Of a stretch of 6,737 nt of DNA, positions 1 to 4,977 are shown in pieces; positions within the stretch are counted from its first letter, which is position 1, and every line of letters begins with the position of its first letter. Location: the NCBI GenBank assembly GCA_937896205.1, contig CALBNA010000013.1, forward strand, positions 1 to 6,737, read 5' to 3'. Below the pieces are notes generated by a model. That model was not told the origin of the DNA and did not search any database. It was given only the letters and a program-made list of their open reading frames with translations. A program made the position numbers and the translations under genes. This stretch comes from an uncultured Campylobacter sp. (GTDB taxonomy: Bacteria > Campylobacterota > Campylobacteria > Campylobacterales > Campylobacteraceae).

Positions 1-1
1 G

Positions 2-1135
2 AGCATAAATTTAGCATCCCGCGACACTTCCGAGCTTGGCGAAACGAGCGCTAAAAAAGGTGGCGTCGAGCTAAATTCGTCAAATTTAAACTTTAAAAAC
101 GAGCCCGCTAAATCCGCACAAAATAGCGGCGATACTGTCAAATTTGACGGCTCGCAAGCGCCTCAGCGAACGCACATTTTTGCAAATTCGGAGGCCGTGA
201 TTTTTGATGATACGCCTATGTCGCAGGCGCAAAATAACCCTCTCGAGCAGGCGTTAAAAAAAGAAAAAATCCATATCGAATTTAGCGACGCAAACGATCA
301 GGCGGGGCAGGTCGAAGTAAAATTTGACGCCGAAAATGCGCCGCAGAGCGCCGAGAAAAACGAGCAAGAAAAGAGCGAAAAAGAAAAACCCAAAAAGGAC
401 GAAAAGGCCAAATTTGCAGACTTGCAAAAGACGGATAAAAAAACCGCGACCGAGACAAACGAAGTAAAGGCCGCCGTAAAAGTGGGCTACAAACCGCGCC
501 TAGTCATCATCATCGACGACGTGGCGTACAAGCACCAAGCAGACGCTATAAAAGCGGTAAATCTAAAGCTCACGCCGTCCTTTTTCCCAGCTACTTCCGC
601 CCACCCCGAGACGCCTGTTTTGGCGCGGCGTTTTAGTTTTTATATGATCCACCTGCCTATGCAGGCTCTAGGCGGCTTTAAGGGTGCTGAGATCGGCACT
701 CTCACGGTCGACGACGACTATGAAAAGATCGCTAAAAAACTGCAAAGTATCAAGCGAGACTTTCCGAATCTAAAATACATCAACAACCACACTGGCAGCC
801 GATTTACGAGCGATGCGGCCGCGATGGATAGAATGATGCGGGCGATGCGGGACGAAAATTTGATATTCGTCGATAGCAAGACGACCTCGCCGACTAAGGT
901 CTACGGCGCGGCGAAAAAATACTCGATGCCATACATCGCGCGCGACGTGTTTTTGGATCACGACGGCTCAAAAGCGGCGGTGCGAAAGCAGCTAAAATAC
1001 GCCGTCGAGCTGGCTAAAAAGCGCTCATACGCCATCGCGATCGGCCATCCGCACAAAAACACGCTCGAAGTCCTGCAAGAAAGCGCAAAACTCCTGCAAG
1101 AGGTCGAGGTCGTCTATCTAAAGGATCTTTTTTGA
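2..1135 (+). CDS. Divergent polysaccharide deacetylase (YibQ/DUF610 type), 5' end cut by the window
   Basis: The reading frame is open from the first complete codon at position 2 to the TGA at 1133-1135, so 377 residues are visible and the true start lies left of the window. Residues 1-165 are a low-complexity, Lys/Glu/Ser/Ala-rich segment, probably a periplasmic linker after an unseen signal or anchor. The catalytic-type domain follows: IIIDD with the acidic pair at residues 172-173, NNHTGS at 261-266, D291, RD at 314-315, and GHPH at 348-351. This Asp-Asp and His pattern is that of the divergent polysaccharide deacetylase family (PF04748), related to NodB-type carbohydrate esterases. The substrate is unknown, and an envelope role is inferred. 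The GTG at 197 is not a credible start because coding continues upstream. The stop overlaps the start of dprA by 4 nt, indicating one transcript. Family call is confident; enzymatic activity is not shown. Confidence 0.88.
   Translation, partial: SINLASRDTSELGETSAKKGGVELNSSNLNFKNEPAKSAQNSGDTVKFDGSQAPQRTHIFANSEAVIFDDTPMSQAQNNPLEQALKKEKIHIEFSDANDQAGQVEVKFDAENAPQSAEKNEQEKSEKEKPKKDEKAKFADLQKTDKKTATETNEVKAAVKVGYKPRLVIIIDDVAYKHQADAIKAVNLKLTPSFFPATSAHPETPVLARRFSFYMIHLPMQALGGFKGAEIGTLTVDDDYEKIAKKLQSIKRDFPNLKYINNHTGSRFTSDAAAMDRMMRAMRDENLIFVDSKTTSPTKVYGAAKKYSMPYIARDVFLDHDGSKAAVRKQLKYAVELAKKRSYAIAIGHPHKNTLEVLQESAKLLQEVEVVYLKDLF
1121..1126 (+). promoter_or_regulatory. Ribosome binding site supporting the TTG start of dprA
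   Basis: AAGGAT lies inside the last codons of the deacetylase gene and ends 5 nt before the TTG at 1132. It supports the non-ATG start that overlaps the upstream stop codon. The nearby ATG at 1136 is in a different frame. Confidence 0.6.
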
Positions 1136-1899
1136 ATGTCTTAACCAAGCTTCCTAGCGGCCTTTCGCGTCTTAAAAAGCTACCGCAAAAGCTCTATTTT
1201 GAGGGAAATTTAGCCTTGCTTGAGCGCCCGATGGTTTCGATCGTGGGTTCTAGAAAAGCTAGCGCCTACACCAGGCAGTGCGTAGAGGCGCTAGCTAGGA
1301 CGCTGGCAAACAGCGGCATTTGCGTAGTTAGCGGAGCGGCTATCGGCGTGGATATCGCCGCGCATAGGGGCGCATATCCGTATACGGTTGCCGTTTTTGG
1401 CAACGGACTAAATAAAATCTACCCGCCAAGCAACGCCAAAATCATCAAAGAAATCTACCAAAATGCGCTGGCTCTTAGCGAATACGCCCCTGACGAGTCG
1501 CCGCTTGCGTATAGATTTTTGGAGCGAAACCGCATCGTAGTCGCGCTCTCGCAGGCTCTAGTGGTCGCGCAGGCTGACGTTAAAAGCGGCTCGATGCAAA
1601 GCGCTCGCATGGCAAAGGAGCTTGGCGTGCCGATATTTACGCTGCCTCAGCGCCTAGGCGAGAGCGATGGGACGAACGAGCTAATAGCTAGCGGCACGGC
1701 AAATTTGATAAACGATTTTGATGCTTTTGCGCTTCGTTTCGGCGGTAAACCCGCATCCGCGCAAGAGGACGAGGTGATAAAATTTTGCAAAAACGGCGCG
1801 AGCCTCGATGTGGCCTTGTTAAAGTTCGGCGATAAAATTTACGAATACGAACTAGAAGGCAAACTGCGAATATCGGGGCTTACGGTATTTGCGGAGTAA
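1132..1899 (+). CDS. dprA: DNA processing protein DprA (natural transformation)
   Basis: DprA binds incoming single-stranded DNA in the cytoplasm and loads RecA on it during natural transformation. The 255-residue protein has the Rossmann-like DprA core in order: IVGSR at 37-41, SGAAIGVDIAAH at 67-78, NGLNKIYP at 91-98, LSEYAP at 115-120, RNRIVV at 132-137, SGSMQSA at 152-158, and GTNELIASG at 180-188. It lacks the N-terminal SAM-like domain of the longer DprA proteins, which is consistent with the short epsilonproteobacterial form. Residues about 212-255 (IYEYELEGKLRISG near the end) look like the small C-terminal winged-helix module. The TTG start at 1132 shares TTGA with the upstream stop and has AAGGAT before it, so translation is probably coupled to the deacetylase gene. 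Next downstream is ruvX, after a 207-nt gap. Confidence 0.93.
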   Translation: MNVLTKLPSGLSRLKKLPQKLYFEGNLALLERPMVSIVGSRKASAYTRQCVEALARTLANSGICVVSGAAIGVDIAAHRGAYPYTVAVFGNGLNKIYPPSNAKIIKEIYQNALALSEYAPDESPLAYRFLERNRIVVALSQALVVAQADVKSGSMQSARMAKELGVPIFTLPQRLGESDGTNELIASGTANLINDFDAFALRFGGKPASAQEDEVIKFCKNGASLDVALLKFGDKIYEYELEGKLRISGLTVFAE

Positions 1900-1981
1900 A
1901 ATTAGCGGCTTTTGAGTTTAAATTTACGCCGCGCGAGTTTTTGTTAAAGAGGCGGTAAAATTTGAAGTAAAATTTATCGGC

Positions 1982-2068
1982 TTGACGGCGGTAAATGCGT
2001 TTTGGCGACGTATGATTTTGTAAATTTGACAGAGCGTGGCCGTCAAATTTGAGCTTGCCCGCCGTCAA
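1982..2068. repeat. Nested inverted repeats upstream of ruvX
   Basis: The outer arms are TTGACGGCGG at 1982-1991 and its exact reverse complement CCGCCGTCAA at 2059-2068. Inside them, AAATTTGAC at 2022-2030 pairs with GTCAAATTT at 2042-2050 around the 11-nt loop 2031-2041. Both arm pairs are perfect (10 bp and 9 bp). If transcribed, the region could fold into a two-part stem ahead of the ruvX ribosome binding site. The inner pair is partly expected, because TCAAATTTGA is a palindromic form of the window's common word. Confidence 0.55.
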
Positions 2069-2095
2069 AGTTTATCGCTAAATTTGAGAAAATCT

Positions 2096-2101
2096 AAAGG
2101 A
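2096..2101 (+). promoter_or_regulatory. Ribosome binding site of ruvX
   Basis: AAAGGA ends 5 nt before the ATG at 2107. It decides between this ATG and the second in-frame ATG at 2116, giving a protein that begins MSIMAIDVG. Confidence 0.65.
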
Positions 2102-2106
2102 CGAAA

Positions 2107-2481
2107 ATGAGCATAATGGCCATTGACGTTGGGCTAAAACGTATCGGCGTTGCGCTGGCCGTCGGGCAAACCGTGATGCCGCAAACGCCCGTACTGCGCA
2201 AAAATCGCAATCAAGCCGCGCGCGACGTTAGCGCAGTTTTGCGCGAATACGGAGCAAAAAAGCTGGTCGTGGGTGTGCCGCTTGGGGGATCTAGCGAGGA
2301 CGAGATGCGGCGGCGGATCGCGCACTTTGTATCGCTACTCGAATTTGACGGCGAGGTCGTTTATCAAGACGAGTCGATGAGTAGCTTTGAGGCGAGCGAA
2401 ATTTACGCCGATGGCAGGCGCGACGGACGGCTAGATAGCATCGCGGCGATGATTATTTTAAAGCGGTATTTGGGGCTTTGA
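2107..2481 (+). CDS. ruvX: RuvX/YqgF family RNase H-fold nuclease (putative Holliday junction resolvase, pre-16S rRNA nuclease)
   Basis: The 124-residue length is usual for RuvX/YqgF. The RNase H-like fold is marked by AIDVGLKRIGVA at 5-16 (first catalytic Asp D7), LVVGVPLGG at 53-61, YQDESMSSFEA at 86-96 (acidic pair D88/E89), and DSIAAMIILKRYL at 110-122 (D110, the usual closing Asp followed by paired Ala). Family members process the 5' end of pre-16S rRNA in Escherichia coli and have been proposed as Holliday junction resolvases, so both roles remain possible. The protein is soluble with no signal peptide. It follows dprA on the same strand, as in C. jejuni, but is separated from it here by an unusually long AAATTT-rich spacer. 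It may therefore be transcribed by read-through or from its own weak promoter. Confidence 0.9.
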   Translation: MSIMAIDVGLKRIGVALAVGQTVMPQTPVLRKNRNQAARDVSAVLREYGAKKLVVGVPLGGSSEDEMRRRIAHFVSLLEFDGEVVYQDESMSSFEASEIYADGRRDGRLDSIAAMIILKRYLGL

Positions 2482-2549
2482 GGCGGTTGGCAAATTTGGC
2501 GCGCGGTAAAAGGGCGGCAAATTTGAGTTTTGCGCCAGAGTTGCGTTGA

Positions 2550-2562
2550 GGCCGTCTCGGCC
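2550..2562. other. Short GC hairpin between convergent genes
   Basis: GGCCG at 2550-2554 pairs with CGGCC at 2558-2562 around a TCT loop. The stem is only 5 bp and no T-run follows on either strand, so termination is a guess. Confidence 0.25.
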
Positions 2563-2609
2563 GATCGTTACCTCGTATAGAGTGAGTAAAATTTGAGTCA
2601 AATTTACGG

Positions 2610-2631
2610 CTCGGCGCTAAATTTAGCCGAG
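2610..2631. terminator. Possible hairpin terminator between ruvX and the hydrolase gene
   Basis: CTCGGC at 2610-2615 pairs with GCCGAG at 2626-2631 around GCTAAATTTA. The inner GCTAAATTTAGC (2616-2627) is itself a perfect 12-nt palindrome. The plus-strand sequence after it is only modestly T-rich (ATTTTG), so this is a weak candidate for ending ruvX transcription, possibly acting on both strands. Confidence 0.3.
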
Positions 2632-2746
2632 ATTTTGCATAAAAATTAAAAGCGACTTGAGCGGCAGATTTGCAAGTTAAATTTGATCGCATAGACTGGG
2701 AGCGCTACGACTTGGAGTCAAATTTTATCCAAACCTAGCCCCCCGA

Positions 2747-3346
2747 TCAGCTATAGCTCCGTATCCAGTCATCTAAAAAACGCATTTGCTCTGCTGTGTG
2801 AAACCAGTGTTCGCCATTTTTCATAACGGTAAGCGTTGCATCGATTTGGTTTGCAAACTCGCAAATCGTTTCAAAAGAGGTGAGATCGTCATTTTCGCCG
2901 TATAAAATATGCGTCGGCGCCGTCCAGCAGATAGGATGCTCTCTAGCGTAGCAAAGATATTTCCACGAAAGTTTTTCTCCGCATTCTGTATCCAGCTCGC
3001 CCCTATCTCGCAGCTCCTCCTCGCTCACACACGCCTGCGACATCATTTTTTCGATCAATTTTTGCATATTTACGATCGGCGAAATAAAATACGCCTTTTT
3101 TATCCCCATGCCCTGTAAGGCATGCATGGCAAAAAACGCGCCGATACTGTTTGCGACGATTGTCACGGATCTGCGGTTTTTAAGGATGTGCTCAAAAAAC
3201 GGCATAAATTCCTCTTTCGCATCCCACGGCGAGCGAGCCTTGTAATCAAATCCCAGCACGTCGCTATCTGCAAAAAGCGGTTGATAATGGGCCGCTTCTT
3301 GCGCGCTTCCGTTTTTTCCGTGTATGTATACGACTATATCTTTCAT
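2747..3346 (-). CDS. Small alpha/beta hydrolase, substrate unknown
   Basis: This 199-residue cytoplasmic protein shows the alpha/beta-hydrolase order. A first strand and oxyanion loop VVYIHGKNGS is at 5-14. The nucleophile elbow is VANSIGAFFA at 64-73, with Ser67; the first Gly of the usual G-x-S-x-G is Ala65. The acid region YGENDD is at 149-154 (D153 or D154), and GEHWFH at 178-183 holds the catalytic His, probably H180. The set is complete, so an active esterase, thioesterase or peptidase-like enzyme is plausible, but the substrate is not identifiable. There is no signal peptide or membrane helix. The ATG is preceded by AAAGG at 3354-3358 on the complementary strand. It lies 61 nt downstream of the VOC gene on the same strand and is probably cotranscribed with it. 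Oddly, it has no AAATTT word and no CTA leucine codon (13 leucines), unlike its neighbours, a mild hint of acquisition. Confidence 0.82.
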   Translation of the reverse strand: MKDIVVYIHGKNGSAQEAAHYQPLFADSDVLGFDYKARSPWDAKEEFMPFFEHILKNRRSVTIVANSIGAFFAMHALQGMGIKKAYFISPIVNMQKLIEKMMSQACVSEEELRDRGELDTECGEKLSWKYLCYAREHPICWTAPTHILYGENDDLTSFETICEFANQIDATLTVMKNGEHWFHTAEQMRFLDDWIRSYS

Positions 3347-3407
3347 GATTTTGCCTTTTTGCAGCGGGTAAGGGGCTAAAATAAAAGCGCTTTAACGCCG
3401 CAACTAG

Positions 3408-3836
3408 TTAAAATTTGAGTAGTCCGTCCTCGTTAAATTTAAAATCAGGCCCCCAAGCCACCTCCCAGTAGTATCCGTCCGGATCGGCAAAATACGCGTG
3501 ATATCCGCCCCAAAACGCATCTTGGGGCTCCTTGACGATAGTGCCACCCGCCTTTTTTACTAGCTCTATGGTGCTATCCACGTCCTCTTTGTTTTTTACG
3601 TTATAGGCTAGCGTGATGCCGCCAAATCCGCTGCCCTTTGGCGGATTATTTTCGTCGATATCTCGCGCCAACGCGCCAAAGGGATAGAGCTCAAATTTGG
3701 TTCCGGACGTATTAAAAAAGCATACGGGCGGATTGTCCTCTTTGCAGTCCGTCTCAAATCCCAGGCCGTCTCTGTAAAATTTCAGCGCCCTTTGCATGCT
3801 TCGTACGCCTAGGCAGATGCAGGTTATTTTATTCAT
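3408..3836 (-). CDS. VOC (glyoxalase/bleomycin-resistance fold) family protein
   Basis: The 142 residues form the two beta-alpha-beta-beta-beta modules of the vicinal oxygen chelate fold. Module one is about residues 3-53, with MQRALKFYRDGLGFE at 14-28 and FELYPF at 48-53. Module two is about 72-128, with YHAYFADPDGYYWEVAWGP at 112-130. Likely ligand-type residues are E49, H113 and E125. The first His common in glyoxalase I is absent (ITCICLGV begins the protein), so a classical four-ligand metal site looks incomplete. The protein resembles uncharacterised VOC proteins ending in an EDG motif (here NEDGLL at 135-140) more than glyoxalase I. Function may be metabolite detoxification or binding; this is not resolved. 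It has its own promoter and a strong GGAGG ribosome binding site and is followed by the hydrolase gene. Confidence 0.85.
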   Translation of the reverse strand: MNKITCICLGVRSMQRALKFYRDGLGFETDCKEDNPPVCFFNTSGTKFELYPFGALARDIDENNPPKGSGFGGITLAYNVKNKEDVDSTIELVKKAGGTIVKEPQDAFWGGYHAYFADPDGYYWEVAWGPDFKFNEDGLLKF

Positions 3837-3841
3837 TTTAG

Positions 3842-3846
3842 CCTCC
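3842..3846 (-). promoter_or_regulatory. Strong ribosome binding site of the VOC gene
   Basis: GGAGG on the minus strand lies 5 nt before the ATG at 3836. It is the best Shine-Dalgarno match among the genes of this window and fixes the start codon. Confidence 0.75.
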
Positions 3847-3859
3847 GATATTTTGGTTT

Positions 3860-3868
3860 ATTATATCA
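3860..3868 (-). promoter_or_regulatory. Extended -10 promoter for the VOC-hydrolase unit
   Basis: The minus strand reads TGATATAAT, an exact TGnTATAAT extended -10 element. The start of transcription would fall near 3853, giving a leader of roughly 17 nt that contains the GGAGG site. No -35 box at normal spacing is visible; a TTGACC lies 23 nt upstream, which is too far. Campylobacter sigma-70 promoters are known to rely on an extended -10 with a poorly conserved -35, so this fits. It implies that the VOC and hydrolase genes are transcribed separately from the tatC-queA unit. Confidence 0.7.
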
Positions 3869-3952
3869 TTTTGGAGCTAGTGGTTTTGGGTCAAATTTGG
3901 CGTTATCAAACGAAGCAAGGCAGTTTAAAAATGCGAGTAAAATTTCAGAAAG

Positions 3953-4975
3953 CTAAATTTTATCCCCGTTTTGCATCTCAAATTCGTAAGCTTCATTTAA
4001 GATACGCACGAGAGTGTCGGATAGATAGGGCTGAACTAGCGTCCAAACGCGGATTTTTGGGTTTAAATTTATCGCCGCGTTCGTGGTTTTTAGCACGACT
4101 AGCGCGATCTTTTTTTCTATCAAAAGCGTAGCTAGAGCATCATCTATCTCGCGTAGCAGGCTCTCCTCGATAAAGACGACGTTTGGGCGAAATATCATAT
4201 CCTCTATGTGGCGCTTTACGATACCCCACTCGTTGCTCGGCTTCACGTCGATACCGATAAATTCGAGATCTTTTTTGATGATATTAAATGAATAGGGGTT
4301 TGGCTCGGCGACGAGGGCGCTAAAATTTTTGGGATTTTTTATCTTAAAACTTTGCATGAGATCGAGCTTGTCGTCGCAAAGACGCAACGAAATCTCGGTG
4401 CTAATGCGTGCGCCGTGATCAAACTCAAATCTGATGCTTGAGCCGTTTTGCTCGGCTAGCGCCATCGCCGTTTCGTAGTATTTGCGGCTTTGCGCGTTCA
4501 TATTTACGCGAGGCGTGCTTTTGCTCGTAAAAAAGTCATGATCGCAGTGGACGCTAAGTGTAAATTTGATGTTGTTTTTGTAGTAGTTCGAGAGTAAAAA
4601 TTTGATCGTAACGGTCGAGTTTGAGACGTTTAAAAGGAAAATTTGAGCCATCGCGTCGATGAGCTTTGCAAGAGCCGCGATATCTGCGTAAAATAGCCTA
4701 GGATAGGCGATGTCGTAGTCTAGCAGCACGTAGTTCGTGTTTTTTTGCGCGTCCTCGTTTAGCGAGGATGCCAAAAACAGCAAACCGCCCGCGATATCGA
4801 CTTTGGGTATCGTGTTTGCCTCGCTAGATTTGCTGGTCTCGCTCGTACCGTTTTTTTGCATAGTTTCTTTTTTTATCACGCCATTTGACCTTCTAAATTT
4901 ATCCATAAAATAGCAACTGCCCAAAACCGCTATATAAAACGCGGCAAAAATCAGGAAAATATACGCGAAACTCAC
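3953..4975 (-). CDS. Membrane-anchored protein resembling a degenerate hybrid histidine kinase (pseudo-HATPase plus pseudo-receiver)
   Basis: No named family was recognised for this 340-residue protein. Residues 3-24 form one membrane helix, followed by a basic stretch and a Ser/Thr/Lys-rich linker to about 58. Residues 80-200 follow the outline of a HATPase_c domain: DIAALAKLIDAMAQIF (98-113) sits where the N-box helix should be, and ALAEQNGSSIRFEFDHGA (172-189) then STEISLRL (192-199) resemble the domain's closing helix and strands. No N-box Asn pattern, DxGxG or GxGLG is present. Residues 219-331 resemble a receiver domain: ALVAEPNPYSFNII (220-233), PNVVFIEESLL (264-274), ALVVLKTTN (291-299) and LVQPYLSDTL (313-322). 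EP replaces the acidic pair, Glu appears to replace the phospho-acceptor Asp, and Gln315 replaces the conserved Lys. No phospho-accepting His region is seen. The GTG start is 2 nt after the queA stop, so translation is probably coupled; a start at Met24 would lose the helix. The domain reading is inference; the ORF itself is well supported. Confidence 0.75.
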   Translation of the reverse strand: MSFAYIFLIFAAFYIAVLGSCYFMDKFRRSNGVIKKETMQKNGTSETSKSSEANTIPKVDIAGGLLFLASSLNEDAQKNTNYVLLDYDIAYPRLFYADIAALAKLIDAMAQIFLLNVSNSTVTIKFLLSNYYKNNIKFTLSVHCDHDFFTSKSTPRVNMNAQSRKYYETAMALAEQNGSSIRFEFDHGARISTEISLRLCDDKLDLMQSFKIKNPKNFSALVAEPNPYSFNIIKKDLEFIGIDVKPSNEWGIVKRHIEDMIFRPNVVFIEESLLREIDDALATLLIEKKIALVVLKTTNAAINLNPKIRVWTLVQPYLSDTLVRILNEAYEFEMQNGDKI

Positions 4976-4977
4976 GG

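Larger units (their letters stand above)
1900..2106. repeat. dprA-ruvX intergenic stretch packed with AAATTT words
   Basis: This 207-nt gap has no credible coding sequence. It holds six copies of AAATTT (starting at 1920, 1958, 1970, 2022, 2045 and 2080) and two nested inverted repeats described separately. The word is common across the window but about four times denser here than the window average. Whether it is functional spacer or mutational drift cannot be told from sequence alone. Confidence 0.6.
2482..2746. repeat. Convergent intergenic region with dense AAATTT words
   Basis: The 265 nt between the ruvX stop and the minus-strand hydrolase stop hold no convincing gene. Seven AAATTT copies start at 2492, 2519, 2588, 2600, 2619, 2679 and 2720. 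Two short GC-rich hairpins (2550-2562 and 2610-2631) lie here, where transcription from both sides should end. Confidence 0.6.

Noticed and set aside
197..199. GTG with a nearby GGAG as the start of the deacetylase gene
   Set aside because: The frame is open with similar composition all the way to the left edge, and the GGAG is only 3 nt from the GTG, so this is an internal valine codon.
1982..2016. TTGACG and TATGAT as a ruvX promoter
   Set aside because: The two boxes are 23 nt apart, well beyond the normal 16-18, and there is no TGn extension before TATGAT.
1880..2068. 62-codon minus-strand reading frame in the dprA-ruvX gap
   Set aside because: Its sequence is largely the translated AAATTT word and there is no family resemblance.
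2453..2692. 79-codon minus-strand reading frame over the end of ruvX and the spacer
   Set aside because: Biased composition, no recognisable motif and overlap with the conserved end of ruvX; read as chance.
2739..2744. C6 tract just after the hydrolase stop as a phase-variable tract
   Set aside because: Campylobacter contingency tracts are usually longer G/C runs within or just before genes; six bases 3' of a stop codon would not switch anything.
2749..2758. AGCTATAGCT palindrome at the end of the hydrolase gene
   Set aside because: It encodes the last Ser-Tyr-Ser codons and has no loop or T-run; probably chance.
3384..3393. AAAGCGCTTT palindrome between the VOC and hydrolase genes as a terminator
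   Set aside because: It has no loop, so it cannot form a stable hairpin, and only a broken T-rich run follows.
3796..4131. 111-codon plus-strand reading frame opposite the VOC start and the end of the pseudo-kinase gene
   Set aside because: It crosses the promoter and the ends of two better supported genes and has no protein-like conservation signal.
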